From assembly GCF_950023065.1 (NCBI RefSeq), contig NC_088677.1:19365230-19429229 (forward strand): a stretch of DNA of 64,000 bases, read 5' to 3'. The translations under genes were made by a program, and so were the position numbers. Each line of letters opens with the position of its first letter. Within the stretch, counting starts at the first letter, position 1. This DNA is from Planococcus citri. Taxonomy: Eukaryota; Arthropoda; Insecta; Hemiptera; Pseudococcidae. Below, piece by piece: positions 35,984 to 49,700 of this stretch. A model generated the notes under the pieces. That model was not told the DNA's origin. It was given only the letters and a program-made list of their open reading frames with translations, and searched no databases.

Positions 35984-38900
35984 ATGCCAAGTGCTTGTTT
36001 TGGCAATTCGCGATCTTACACGAGAAGATCGCGTAGAAGACTTCCTAATAGGATACCTTTTCCGGCTAGGACTAGTACTGGTAAGTAGAGAAACCTTCAA
36101 TCGAATAAATCTTACGTTTTCGGATTGATTTCCATTGTTGGAGCGATCTGTTTGAGGGAATAATTACGCTCGAAATGATGCTCGTCGGGTGTGAGGTAAA
36201 ATATGCGAATTGATCGATAGTTGAGTTTTATCAGTATACCATTGATGATAATGTCGGATCTTTTTTTATCATATAACCTTTAATGGGGTTATGTAATGCT
36301 CAGCTTTGGATATCAATCTGTTGTTGGAAATTGGACCATTCGAACGATGGTTTTGTTACGTTGATGTTTGAGTTTAGTGATAGATGTTGTAGTGGAATCC
36401 GGATTAATAATATGTTTTCGATGATATGTTTTAGTAGAACTATGCGAACCAGCGTGTGGAGGCCCTGCGACCGTCGGAACGTCCGGTGCAGCCGGTCCTA
36501 GCAGCGTCCCTCCGACGATAGAGAATAATGCCCACAGCCCTCCATACGATTTACGGAGGAAATCTCCGCCACATTATTCTCAACACGGCGATGCGTCCAC
36601 TTGCAATAATATACAATGCACTAGCGCCAACACTGCCTCGGCCTGTAATCCGACCTATAGCACAAGTACTGTAGCATCGACTACGGTCACACCGCCGTCG
36701 ACCACCGTCTCCAGTACAGCAATGTTACCACCTTCGCGTAAACGCCCCAGACGTTCCTGTTCATCTTGCCATGATAGTAAGTTTGATCATCATCTTAGAA
36801 TAGATCATCGCTGTGATCGAAAAGTACTAAAGTGAGGGTTGTTTCAGGTACGAATTTCGCTAGCGCATCTCATTACCTGCAGTACGAGCTTCCCGATGAA
36901 GTATTGCTGACAATTTTTAAGTATTTATTAGAATTGGATTTATGTAGAGTGGCTCAAGTCTGCAGACGGTTTAATACTATCGCCAACGATGTCGGATTAT
37001 GGTAAGAGGATTGCTTCATCCTTCGGTATCAAATTTATCACAAGATGATGTACTAATATCGACGAATATTGCGTTTAGGAAACGATTATACGGTCGTGTA
37101 TTCGAATACGACTTACCATTATTCAACCCAACTCCCTGTAAGTTTGAATTCATATCGCCCGAAGACAGCGAACTAACGAACCCGTGGAAAGAAAGTTTCC
37201 GCCAGCTTTACAAAGGTGTTCACGTCCGACCGGGTCACGAGAATTTCAACGATCCAGGACGTCGTCTACCTCATTTCGATACAATCCAAGCAGCCTTAGA
37301 CTATTCCGAAGAACGAGGCCAGAATTGCCCTCGCGTTTTCATTCACGCCGGAAAATACAAAGGCGAATTTCTCGTCATCGATTCCTCAGTCGCATTAATA
37401 GGTCGGTATCGTCCTCCAAGTCTCCATTCACGTATCACTCGAGAGATTTCTTTCAACTCTGATTATGTTCTGGTTTAGGTGCTTCGAGCGGTAACGTAGC
37501 CGAAAATGTAATCCTCGAGAGGGAATCGGAGACTACGATTATGTTCGTAGAAGGTGCCAAGCACGCTTATCTGGGCTACATGACGGTTAAATTCTCACCA
37601 GATGTGACTTCAGCTGCTCCACATCACAAACATTATTGTTTGGAAGTGGGCGAACATGCGTATCCTACTATTGAACATGTTATTCTTAGGAGTACCTCAG
37701 TTGGTGAGTATTTAGCTTCGGATTACAATCTCGTACAGAAGTTCATAAAAACCTAATTCTACTGCTGTGTTTTATTTAGTCGGCGCTGCATTATGCGTAA
37801 ATGGATTAAACGCGAATCCTACGGTTAGACATTGTGACATCAGCGATTGCGAAAACGTCGGATTGTACGTCACCGATTACGCTCAAGGAACGTACGAAGA
37901 TAATGAAATATGTCGTAATGCTCTGGCCGGCATTTGGGTGAAAAATTTCGCCAATCCTATTATGCGACGTAACCATATCCATCATGGCCGAGACGTCGGC
38001 GTCTTTACCTTCGATAATGGTCAAGTGAGTATCATTTTGAAACGAATAATGTGCATTTTTTTGGGCTCATTTTACTCGCTGAGAGGATTTTATTTTGTAA
38101 TTTAGAGAATAGCGATTGAATTCGAAATTTATCGCTGATTTCTACACCGAAATTAATATTCTTGGTGTTTTTTTCAGGGCTATTTCGATTTAAACAACAT
38201 TCACAACAATCGTATCGCCGGTTTCGAAGTAAAAGCCGGAGCCAACCCGACCGTAATCCAATGCGAAATCCATCACGGTCAAACCGGTGGCATCTACGTT
38301 CACGAAAACGGTCTCGGCCAATTTATCGATAATCGTATACATTCTAATAATTTCGCCGGTGTTTGGATCACGTCGAATAGTAATCCGACCATCAGGAAGA
38401 ATGAAATATACAATGGGCATCAAGGAGGCGTTTATATATTCGGAGAAGGAAGAGGATTAATCGAACATAATAATATTTATGGTAATTAAGACGTATTTGT
38501 TTCACCCGAGTCCATTGGAAATGTTTTCCTGCAGCTCTGGAGTCGCTCGTGACTCTTGATCGGGTTCTAGGAACCAACGAGCAGCTCCAGAATAGATAGG
38601 GATCCGTTGAGTGAGATTCAAAGACTCGAATACTGGTTCTTTCGAGTATTTAGGTCAAATTGAAACATTTTTCAATCATTTTGGATCCTTCGAAAATATT
38701 TTATTCTTATTCTGTGAACTTTTTATGGCTTTGGATCTGGCAGAAATGATCTTCGAGCTGGAGAAATTCATTCATGACCGAAAATTGATCTTAGGTTCAT
38801 TCTGAAGATTCTCCAGTTACTCTGCTGCTCTTTGATTCAATTCTAGGAAGCAATGAGCAGCTCCAGAATAAATAGAGGTTCGTTTTATGAGATTCAAAGA

Positions 38901-41900
38901 CCACTGCTGGTTCATTTCGAGTATTTAGGTAGAATTGAAATATTTTCCAATCATTTTGAATCCTTCAAAAATATTCATACTTGTTCTGTACATTTTTTAT
39001 GGCTTTGGATCTTGCAGAAATGAGCTTCGAGCTTGAGAAATTCAATCATGATCGAAAATTGATCTCCTGGGTTCATTCTAAAGGTTCTCCAGTTACTCTT
39101 CTGTTCGTTGATTCTAATCTAGGAAGCAATGAGCTGCTCTGGAATAGATAGAGATCCGTTTTATGAGATTCAAAGACCACTGCTGGTTCATTTCGAGTAT
39201 TTAGGTCGAATTGAAATATTTTCCAATCATTTTGGATCCTTCGAAAATATTCAGTCTTGTTCTGTACATTTTTTATGGCTTTGGATCTTGCAGAAATGAG
39301 CTTCGAGCTGGAGAAATTCAATCATGACCGAAAATTAATCTCTTGGGTTCATTCTAAAGATTTCTAAGTTACTCTGCTGTCCCTCCTCTCTCCTGCTCAA
39401 AATGTTCATGAAAATTCAAGCTCATGTTGGCCTCATTCTTCTATTCCGCTTTCAAAATGAACTTCGAGCTGCAGAAATTCAATCATAACCCAAAATTGGT
39501 CTCTTGAATTAATTCGAAACTTGACCCATGTTGCTCTCTTACCCCCCCCCCCCCTCCCCTTACGAAGAATTTCTATAAAGCTGCCCTCCAATTAAATTAA
39601 TATTCGATCTTCTGCCACAGGCAACGCACTGGCCGGTATCCAAATCCGAACCAACAGCGACCCGATAGTCCGCAACAATAAAATCCACCACGGCCAACAC
39701 GGTGGTATCTACGTCCACGAAAAAGGCCAAGGTATCATCGAAGAAAACGAAGTATACGCGAATACGCTGGCCGGAGTCTGGATCACGACCGGTAGTACGC
39801 CGATTCTGCGCAGAAACCGAATCCATTCCGGTAAACAAGTCGGTGTCTATTTTTACGACAATGGACACGGTAGACTAGAAGATAACGATATCTTCAACCA
39901 TCTTTACTCTGGAGTTCAAATCAGGTATATTGGAATAAAAGTGCTCTGCTGTGTACAGAGAAGTGTGAGATTAATTTTGTGATATGTTTTTTGCAGAACT
40001 GGGAGTAATCCGGTGATACGAGGTAATAAAATATGGGGTGGTCAGAACGGTGGCGTTTTAGTCTACAACGGAGGTCTAGGTGTATTGGAACGTAATGAAA
40101 TTTTTGATAATGCTATGGCTGGGGTTTGGATCAAAACCGATTCGAATCCGACGCTCAGACGTAATAAGATATTCGACGGTCGTGATGGCGGTATTTGTAT
40201 ATTTAACGGAGGACGAGGTAAAATATTATTGGTGATTTGATATCAAGGAGAGTGTCCTATTGGAGATTTTTTTCGATTTTGACTAATTTTCATTCTTTTT
40301 CGGTACAGGAATCCTCGAAGAAAACGAAATATTCCGCAACGCTCAAGCCGGAGTACTGATATCAACTCAGAGCCACCCGCTTCTGAGGAATAATCGAATT
40401 TTCGACGGCCTAGCTGCCGGTGTAGAGATTACCAATAACGCTACGGCGACGTTAGAGAATAATAAAATATTCAATAACCGTTTCGGCGGACTTTGCTTGG
40501 CCAGCGGTGTACATCCGACTGTTAAAAGTGAGTACACATTGATACGTTGGCCAGTTCGAAAAGACGGTTAGTTGCTAATTTCTGCAGCTCGGTGTTGTAT
40601 GAGACATTTGTTGGTTTGAGACGTAAATCGACGAGGCGACGGGCCAAGCGGCGTCGTAGTAGTTGACAGAAGGCGAACCTTGATAATTGGTCGGTCAGTG
40701 TCAGAGGCTTTGAAATAATTATGTTCTTGACGAGTGAAAGTGTCCGTATGACTATGGTTCGGCTACGTTTATGTCTGGTGCGGTATTACGCGGCGCCGCC
40801 GCCTCTGTCGTGCGTCGTCACCGGAGTACCTACCTAAGCGAAACCGTGTCCCGACTAAATGGATAATTATGGTAACCTTGACGTCTGCGCTGTGAAAATA
40901 TAGGCTCGATTCTGACTAAATGTGTTGGTTTTATTCGAGCTAGCTGACGAAAATGCAACTGCGGTGATTCCCCCTCCCCCCTCCCCTCGTACGAGTGATT
41001 TTAGCGTTTCTATGCTCCATGATGGAGGGAAGGGGGGGGGGTCAAAGTTCAACAAAACTTTCTGCCCATTTTCTCAAAAAATTTAAATTTGTATAGATTT
41101 TTTTTTGAAAATTGAGACTTGAGATTTTTATTTTTTGTGTTTTTTTTTCAGGTAATGAAATTTACGACAATCAAGACGCAGTGGAAAAAGCCGTCAGCAA
41201 CGGGCAATGCTTGTACAAAATCTCATCGTACACGTCTTTCCCAATGCACGACTTTTACAGATGTCAAACGTGCAATACTACCGATAGAAATGCCATTTGC
41301 GTAAATTGCATTAAAACTTGTCATGCTGGTCACGACGTCGAATTCATCAGACACGATCGGTATGTCATCATCTGCTTTCATAATATTATGCAGGATCCCC
41401 CCTCCAAAAATCATGGGAGGGGCAAATTTTGTACATAGGCACAGTAGAGTATTTTTTTCAAGTCCCAACTTTCTTAAAATCAGTGCATGTCTGGTCCCTT
41501 TTCGGTGGGGGGGGGGGGGGAGAGAGGGGGACTGAAAATGGGTTCACATTTTGGTTTTTCGGCCGAATATCAACTTACTTTTTGTGGAAATCGATCAATT
41601 TTGATTTGGAGAGAGAGCAGGAAGGCTCAAATAATAGCTCAGTGACCTCTTTTCAACGTTTTACGGTTTTATAAATGAATGGAACAGCGAAAATGTCCAA
41701 AGGTAATGAGCTGACTTTCGTTGAATCGAATGAATCCGTCAGAATACAAAATACATCCACTTCCACATCGTATTTTGCAAAATTCACAAGTCAAAAATAG
41801 TCCAAACTAAAAAAACCACTACTTTCGAGAAAAAGTGAAAGTTTTCAAAAATTATACCTCTTCAATAAAAATAGTCCCAACATTGGTGAAATTTAGCGAA

Positions 41901-43594
41901 CAAAACAATCGAAAGTCTATTTTGACCAAAAGTAACACCCAAATTCAAGGGGAGGTGCAGGAACAAAAATTCCGAATTTTGACCCAATCAATAGATACCT
42001 AATGTAATTTTCAGCGTTTTTTTGCATATTTTTGAATGATTTTCATCTCGTGTTGATCAATTTCAACTTTTTTCAATCAAATTCTACCCACTGAAAAAAA
42101 TCAAAAAACGTTTAAAATGGTCATCAAAAAAAGTCAAACCTAAAATCTTTACGTTTGGACATTCCAATCTCTAAATTTGATCAATTTTCGCGCTGTTTAT
42201 TAGATTTTGACCTCCCCTCTCCCCTCTCCTTCCCTTTATGGTGAAAAGGTGGAACTGGGTCTTCTCAAAAAAATTTTAAAAATCCTAAAGGTTGGATTTG
42301 CATTCTATGTGTTTCTCAAGTTAATTTCATTTTCATTCGAAAAATCCAATCCCCCCCTCCTGTCATCACATAATAAAAAAGTTGAACTCGTGATTATTTT
42401 TGGGTTATGTTGAAAATTAGAGGAAGAAAAATGTCATCAAGTTTGAAGTTTTCCGTTTTTTTGATTTTTCCAACTTTGTGAACTTCTGACGTATTAAAAT
42501 TGAAAAACGAATTACCATACGTCTTATTTCTAATTCTCTATTGATTTTTGTTCAACTTTGAGGATCGAGGGAGGCTTTTTCTTGGAAAAGGAGGGGAATC
42601 AAAAAAAAAAAAATTGACCAAAAATGGAAAATTCTCGAAAAAAAGTTAAGGAATTTCAATTTTTTAGTTTTCTGCTGTTTATTTTTTCAATTTTGAAAGC
42701 TATAAATGGTCCATCATTGATTGCAATGTCGAGATAGTTTTTGTCTTGAAAAAAGGTCATTTCAAAAAATTCTAGCCAGAAATGAAATTTTTTCAAAAAA
42801 ACATCGAACTTGGATTTTTAATTTTTTTTTTGTTCATTTTTGCCAACTTTGGGGGAGGCTTCAACATCATTATTGGAGGGAGGGAGTGTGAGGGAGGATT
42901 TTTCTTGAATAAAATATTATTTAAGAGTAGAAAAGTTGAGGGGTTCCATAGAAAAGGGGCCTTAGTAATTTTTTTGGTTTTTTTATTTTACAATTTTGAA
43001 TGTAATAAATTTTTTTTGTACTAATTTCACCATATTCAGTGATATTGAAGCGTTCTTCCATGAAAAAAAAAAAAAAGGAAAATGTTTGCTTGTAGAAAAA
43101 TTTTTCAAGTCCATTTGAAAGATCAATGAAAAAAATTGACTAAGGCCCTTTTTCCACGAAGCCCCTCGAATTTTCGTCTGTTCTGAAACAGAAATAGTTT
43201 TTTTGGATAAATCGATTTTTTAATTTGTTTTAAATTGGGGGGAGGGCTTTTAACACAAATTTTTCTGAACTGAGGAGAATATTCGAAAAAGAGAATGAAA
43301 TCCGTCAGCTTCAAAGGAGGGGGGGGGTGGAAGCGCGAAACCGCGAAACTTCCTAATACGAGCCATCTTGATAAGCATTAAGTTTTTTTTTTCAATTAAA
43401 CGTCAAAATGTCATTATAAGCTTTGCTCACGTTGAGTTTTAATTTCAATTTTTTTTTTTTACAGATTTTTCTGCGATTGCGGCGCAGGCACATTAAACAA
43501 CCAGTGCCAACTGCAGGGTGAACCAACCCAGGACACAGACACCTTGTACGATTCAGCAGCACCGATGGAATCGCACACGTTAATGGTAAATTAG
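35984..43594 (+). CDS. FBXO11: FBXO11, F-box/beta-helix/UBR-finger ubiquitin ligase subunit
   Basis: Twelve exons: 35984-36080, 36435-36776, 36848-37001, 37079-37401, 37479-37703, 37780-38024, 38178-38481, 39621-39924, 39997-40217, 40309-40527, 41152-41359 and 43465-43594. They give 923 residues. Residues 1-146 are a disordered Ser/Thr/Pro leader. The F-box is ELPDEVLLTIFKYLL...RRFNTIANDVGLW (about 159-198). A long parallel beta-helix (about 300-815) follows, with repeats such as NALAGIWVKN, GRDGGICIFNGG and HHGQTGGIYVHE. The C-terminal UBR-type zinc finger is FYRCQTCNTTDRNAICVNC ... FFCDCGAGTL (about 845-895). FBXO11 is the substrate receptor of an SCF E3 ligase. All domains are intact and of normal length. 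The last exon is separated by a repeat-bearing 2.1 kb intron. Confidence 0.96.
38500..39372. repeat. ~278-bp tandem repeat in an FBXO11 intron
   Basis: Three successive units (phase marker GATTCAAAGA at about 38612, 38889 and 39169) share GAGTATTTAGGT, CAATCATTTTG, TTTTTATGGCTTTGGATCT and CATGACCGAAAATTGATCT. A fourth, diverged unit extends to about 39520. They fill most of the 1139-bp intron 38482-39620. Confidence 0.85.
40560..40870. other. CpG-rich island inside an FBXO11 intron
   Basis: In the intron 40528-41151, about 300 bp are markedly GC- and CpG-rich (e.g. GGCGACGGGCCAAGCGGCG, GCGGCGCCGCCGCC), unlike any other intron here. There is no convincing open frame in phase with the neighbouring exons. 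It could be an internal promoter, an enhancer or a small RNA gene; this is inference from composition. Confidence 0.4.
41580..42093 (+). repeat. Dispersed repeat A, copy 1
   Basis: This copy lies in the last FBXO11 intron. It runs from GAAATCGATCAATTTTGA through AACATTGGTGAAATTTAGCG and AAGGGGAGGTGCAGG to AATCAAATTCTAC. It matches the reverse complement of 45215-45693 over its length at roughly 85 percent by eye. Confidence 0.85.
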
Positions 43595-46500
43595 TAAAAA
43601 TTACTCTCGCCGCGAACTATCGTACCCTTCTACCTTACTTTCGCACAACAAATTGAGACACGTCTTCAAGTATGATTCAACTCGGCGGCGGCATAAGATG
43701 CATTTAAAAGCCATCTTCTCCTTCACCTTGGTCTCAAACGAGAAACGTAACCAAATCAAAGATTAAAGGAGCCGCGAAGCTGAAAAGCCGATCCTATTGG
43801 GAAGTCTCCTCGAAGGCTGAGGATAAAAACGTGATGACGTTTGAAACTATTGCCAAAACAAGGATTTTGATTGAAAAATTTCAATTTTGTTATACTGAAA
43901 TTAATTGTATAGAGTAAGATTATGGTATTTTTTTTCTCGTATTTTTAGGTTTCAGTTTTCTTTCTTTTCCCTCGGTACTAAGCATTTTCTCTCTTTGTTT
44001 ATTCGTATAAACGCCTCTTATCGCGGGCTCTTGTATTTTTCCCCTCCCCCTTTTCTCCCCTCCCCCTCTCTATTACCGTGTAATTAGAGATTTTTGTGTT
44101 TAGAAAGAGCAGGTTTCTGTTTTAATCCAAAGGATCCTCCGTCTATCCCTTGTGTGAGCAAGATGAAAGAAATCACGAGGGATGATGTCGTTTATAAAAT
44201 TCAGTATTACTTTTGTTTTCCTTTTTTTTTTTTTTTTTTTTTCGTTTCTTATTATTTTTTTTCAATTTTGGCGCGCGTGCGATTCCTTTTACTGTAAGTA
44301 AAGGGAGACAATTTGATGACCTTTCGAGTGCATGGAAAGCTTCCTATTTTTTTCAACGCTGTAGCGGATCGTTTGACGAGGTCTTTTGGTCGTCATTTTG
44401 GGTACATCGAACGCGCACTCATCTTGATAACGTTACCATTTTTATTTATTTTAATTTTTATTAGGTATAAAAATATTATTGCTTGTGTGTTAGTGTGTAT
44501 TATAGGTATGTATTTGTGTGTGGATGATGATTACGATGGTGTTTGAGTCAAGTACCTTATATATTATATATATATGCTATATTAATAGTGGTGAAAAGAC
44601 TTTCTTCTTGTTGTTGTCTGAGACACGTTTCGATAACGATATCCAAAGTGATGAGATAATTTGTGTGAACTACGAAGTATAAAAGAAAAAAAAAATCACG
44701 AGCGTTGTGAGTTTCATTTTAATTACATTTTACGATTTTTTTTTCTTTCTTTTCTTCTCTTACGAGTAATTTTTTCTTCGTCTGTATTTCGCTGTTTGTA
44801 TTTTATTACATGTAATTTTTAAGGTTTTTTTCTTTTTTCCCCTTTCCTTTTTCTTTCTTTACTTCGCGGAATGTAGATAAACTTGTAATTCATATTTGAA
44901 AAAATAAGACGATCATCGACGATCGCGTGCTTCGAGTATCGATCGTTTATAAGTTCAAAGCTGATGTTTGTTTTCTTCTTTTTTTTTTTCTTTTTTGTTT
45001 GTTTATTTATGTATTAAGCTGCTCTGGAAGCAGTAAATGTGGTGAAGATACTATTACTCTATAATCAAAATGATTTTTCCTAAAAATAGTTAATGTAATT
45101 TTCTATTTTACGTTTGTATAATATTAGAATCCCACTCCCCGTTCTTGTATTTTCCTCGCCCTGATTTTCACTCAACGTGTTTTTGGCAGAGAGGGGTCAG
45201 AAAATTTTTTTCTGTGTGTAGAATTTGATTGAAAAAAAGTCAAAATTGATCAATACGAGATGAAAATCATTCAAAAACGTTGAAAATTACGTCATCGATC
45301 GATTGGATCAAAATTCGGAAATTTTTGATCCTGCACCTCCCCTTGAATTTGGGTGCTACTTTTGGTCAAAATAGATTTTCGATTTTTTTTGTTCGCTAAA
45401 TTTCACCAATGTTGGAGACTTTTTTATTGAAGAGGTGCAATTTTCGAAAACTTTCACTTTTTCTCAAAAATGTTCGTTTTTTTGGTGTGGACTTCTGAAT
45501 TTTGCAGAATACGGCGTGTAAGTGGATCTGTGCTGTATGATGGTGGATTTGTTTGATTTAACGAAATTTTGTGCATGATCTTTGGACGTTTTTGCTGTTG
45601 CATTAATTTATAAAAAGTGAATGAGGTCACTTTGCTATTATTTGAGCCCCCCTCCCCTCTCTCCTACTCAAAATTGATCGATTTCCATCACATTTCTCTT
45701 ACCCACATTTGGGTGTACGTACCTGATGATCTTCGTGCAATTTCTTAATGCTTGATGCATTATTCTTCCTCCTCCTTCCCTCCATTCCTTCTCATGAATA
45801 AAAATGATGACGAATTTTCAAGACGCGAGGAATTTTTCGTATATAAGTGATTCTTGGGTTGTGTGTTCATATTGTTTTAATAATAATATGTCGAATTAAT
45901 AAGAAAAAATACCTTCTGTTGCATTGCTCGGAGTATTTTTTGCTATCCTTCTGCCTGGTTTTTTGAATTATTCCAAAATGTCGGTAAATTGAAAAAATTA
46001 CACGCGAATGTCGCGTTTCTATGGTTTAATTTTTATGTCTTTTTTCTCTTTAGGAGTCATTTTAAAGTGACATTGTTCTATGTAATTTGCTCACGTTCAC
46101 TGAAAAGTTATCTAATTTTCTTGCGTATATGAGAGTTTTACACCAATGGCATGTATCGTCACATTATGTATTATTTTATTTAGGTAATCTAATTTTTTCG
46201 TATAAAAATTGACAAAAAAATGATTAAAAAAATTGATACGACGAAAACCAAAACTTGTGGGAGTTATTTTAATGTTTGTAATAAAGTGTACGTGGTTTTA
46301 TTATTATGTAATAATAATTTTTTTTTCTATGAAAAAATTTAAAAATTTTCAAAGATTCCCGTAGAGTAAAATAGCTTTTTATGATTCTATTTTCTTTTTT
46401 TTTTTTTTTTTAAAGTGTATTATGATGTATATAATTTATTTATTTTTAAACTTTAGACCGGTTATTTATTTTTTTCCTTTTTTTTCTTTTTCCTTTTTTC

Positions 46501-46734
46501 CAATATCTATTTTAATATATTAATGATTAACAAGTATATTATTAAAAGAAATTGCGAATTAACGAAATGTTTGCTTTGTGATAATGCAGTGTTTACGTTT
46601 TATGTTTATATGAATATAAATTTTGAAAAGAAAATTCAAAAATTCAACGTATAATAAAATAATTTTTAATACAGAACGGATTTGTTTTTGTTTTTTCTAT
46701 TTCTCGTCAGCTGTGAACGAGTTTTTAGTAGGTA
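43595..46734 (+). other. Probable long FBXO11 3' UTR
   Basis: No coding frame is present. The sequence is T-rich with homopolymer runs and a TA repeat near 44555-44575. AATAAA candidates occur near 45798 and 46279. Repeat A copy 2 lies inside it. How far the transcript really extends cannot be seen from sequence. Confidence 0.4.
45215..45693 (-). repeat. Dispersed repeat A, copy 2 (inverted)
   Basis: This is the reverse-complement copy of 41580-42093, about 3.1 kb away on the other side of the last FBXO11 exon. It carries the uninterrupted site AACATTGGTGAAATTTAGCG on the minus strand, which serves as an empty-site reference for the element at 46852. Confidence 0.85.
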
Positions 46735-46851
46735 AAATGAGATGAATTTTGTTCAGTTGAAGATGTGGACCGAAAATGTGAAAGTTGTATGAAAAATGAA
46801 AGTTTTTAAAAATTAAACCTCCTCATTGAAAATTTCTCCACATTGGTGAAA
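46735..46851 (+). repeat. Repeat A copy 3, left half
   Basis: The copy ends in CATTGGTGAAA and continues at 49701. It is split by the inserted long-inverted-repeat element. The left half is more diverged upstream of GTGAAAGT than the other two copies. Confidence 0.75.
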
Positions 46852-49700
46852 GGGTACCCCCGGATAAGATAGGCAAAATGCCCTTAACCTCAGATTTCGA
46901 TGAAACTCACAGGGTATGTTTAGTACCCCCAAAAAATAATTTTGGGCCCATAACGCGCTCCCCACCCCACCCCCCTCAGGCAGGGGGGCCAAAAAACGCG
47001 TTTTTCAGGGGAAAAATTCTGCATCAGCGAGTAATTTAGATAAATTTATTCTGTAAACGAATATAGTTAGAGGATACATGGGGGTACCTCCCTGAATTTT
47101 TTCAGAATTTTTCATCGCACGGGGGGAGAAGGAGGGACAAAAGAAAACTTAAATCGACATTACTCCGGAACGAAAAAACATACCAAAACGATTTTTTCGT
47201 CAAATATGTATTTTTAGGTCTACTTTCTATAGAAATCATCACCCGGCCATTTGGAGTGGTGGGTCAAGCTCAAAAGTTCAAAAAACTCTCAAAAAACCAC
47301 GTTTTTTACGTTTTTCTCCAAAAATATGGACAAATGGCCGAAATCGAAGAGAACCAAGTTGTTCAGCGTGAAATTTTACCTCAGAATCTGTAATTGAAAA
47401 TTCATTTATACCCCGCGATCATACGGTAAAACTACACGCACAGAAGTATTTTTGCTTATACAGTATGTATGTATCAAGATAGCCGAAAGGGTATTCCTGA
47501 GTAAAATAGGTGAAATGCCCCTGTCCTCAGATTTCTGAAACATCGTTGGGTACCTTTAAAAAAAATGTTGGAGCCAAAAAAATCCCCCACCCCACTTCCC
47601 TTGCTCACAATAGCGAAAAAACGTTTTTTGGAGGGGGGGTGGGAGGGATCATGCTTCAACGAGTTTTGAAAAAAATCTGTATTCACTCAAAATATGTACT
47701 TGAAGAAGATATATCTTCAAACCTAATTCAAACACATGAATTTTTTTTCAGGAACATATCAGCATGAGTACCATAATTGGTATTTTTTTTTCAAATTTTC
47801 CGTCCATGTGGGCCATCTTCAAAAACTCAAAAAACACTCAAAATTGTCTTTTTTGGGTCAGGGCACCACAAAAAAAAGCGATTTGTAATTTTGCCTTCTG
47901 GCCTCCAAAAACAATAGAAAACCAACCAACTTCTTGAAACTCCAATTTTGGGGCCATAGGCACCCCCTAAATTTTGGGGTGAAAGTAGATTGACAATATG
48001 GGTATCGTTATCATATGAATCGAACTCGCTGAACACGAATATGAAATTTTATTTGCGGTTGGATCCTCCTAACGGTCACATTGTGGAAAGGGGTTCCCCA
48101 AAAATTAGATTTTTTGTGAAAAATGCTTCATTATAGCGCAATTAACGCCATGCAAGTTCTTAATCAAGATTTTCTTGGATTACAAGTATTTTTCAAGTAC
48201 ATAATATCTAACTCAAAACTATCAGAAAGGTTTCTTTTTGGTGTCGACCATTAAATTTTTATGTGAGTTACATTTTTATCAATTACAGCAAAAACCTTCA
48301 TTTTGAGTTGAAAGTTGCACAGAAAAATTCTAGCTGTAGAAGTGGCCCTAAAAGGAAAACATGGGCCCTCAAAGTGGGGGGTATTTTCAAAAAAACCGTG
48401 TTTTTTCACTGAAGCCTTTGTACCCAATTTGTTTTGAGAAAAATGACGACCCAGCCCCAATGAAATTATTTGAGATTCTGCGTCCATTCTATGCTATTGT
48501 TTTTAATTTATTACTGTCAATTTCGAAAAATTACCTACAATTTAGGAATTTTTTGCAATTTTTCTCGATTTTTTGAAACCTAAAATATTGGCGTCACCGC
48601 GTCCCAAAATATTTCCTCAGTTTCAGAAATATATCTTTCAATGTTTTTTCTTCATTATAGCGAAACATTTGCGAAGAAAATATTTTCAAAACCAACTATT
48701 AATAGCCCCCCCCCCAAAAAAAAACGATTTGCAAATTTTCAATCGCTCACTAGAACTCTAAAAGTGCACTTGGATTTTGACGGCAATAGCATAGAACGAC
48801 GCAGAATCTCAAATATGTATGTACTTTCATCATACTGTCTCCTCTATATATTTTGAGTGAATTTAAAACATCTTTTTTTTTCCAAAACTCGTTGAAGCAT
48901 GATCCCCCCCCCCTCCAAAAAACGTTTTTTCGCTATTGTGAGCAAGGGAAGTGGGGTGGGGGATTTTTTTGGCTCCAACATTTTTTTGAAAGGTACCCAA
49001 CGATGTTTCATCAAAGTTTCAGAAATCTGAGGACGGGTTATTTCACCTATTTTACTCAGGAATACCCTTTCAGCTATCTTGATACATACATGTAAGCAAA
49101 AATACTTCTGCGCGTGTAGTTTTACCGTACGATCGCGGGGTATAAATGAATTTTCAATTACAGATTCTGAGGTAAAATTTCACGCTGAACAACTTGGTTC
49201 TCTTCGATTTCGGCCATTTGTCCATATTTTTGGAGAAAAACGTAAAAAACGTGGTTTTTTGAGAGTTTTTTGAACTTTTGAGCTTGACCCACCACTCCAA
49301 ATGGCCGGGTGATGATTTCTATAGAAAGTAGACCTAAAAATACATATTTGACGAAAAAATCGTTTTGGTATGTTTTTTCGTTCCGGAGTAATGTCGATTT
49401 AAAGTTTTCTTTTGTCCCTCCTTCTCCCCCCGTGCGATGAAAAATTCTGAAAAAATTCAGGGAGGTACCCCCATGTATCCTCTAACTATATTCGTTTACA
49501 GAATAAATTTATCTAAATTACTCGCTGATGCAGAATTTTTCCCCTGAAAAACGCGTTTTTTGGCCCCCCTGCCTGAGGGGGGTGGGGTGGGGAGCGCGTT
49601 ATGGGCCCAAAATTATTTTTTGGGGGTACTAAACATACCCTGTGAGTTTCATCGAAATCTGAGGTTAAGGGCATTTTGCCTATCTTATCCGGGGGTACCC
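46852..49700. mobile_element. Spy-type foldback transposon, non-autonomous
   Basis: The element has nearly identical ~850-bp inverted arms (46852-47705 and 48845-49700) around a ~1.1 kb loop. Both ends read GGGTACCCCCGGATAAG from outside in. It splits repeat A exactly between GTGAAA and TTTAGC. The two uninterrupted copies read GTGAAATTTAGC, so there is neither duplication nor loss. Spy transposons are known for insertion between AAA and TTT without target duplication. No transposase frame is present. Arms this similar imply a recent insertion or gene conversion. Confidence 0.75.

Noticed and set aside
46852..49700. Helitron as the explanation for the duplication-free insertion at an A/T junction
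   Set aside because: Helitrons lack long terminal inverted repeats and end TC...CTRR with a 3' hairpin. This element has ~850-bp inverted arms with GGGTACCC ends.
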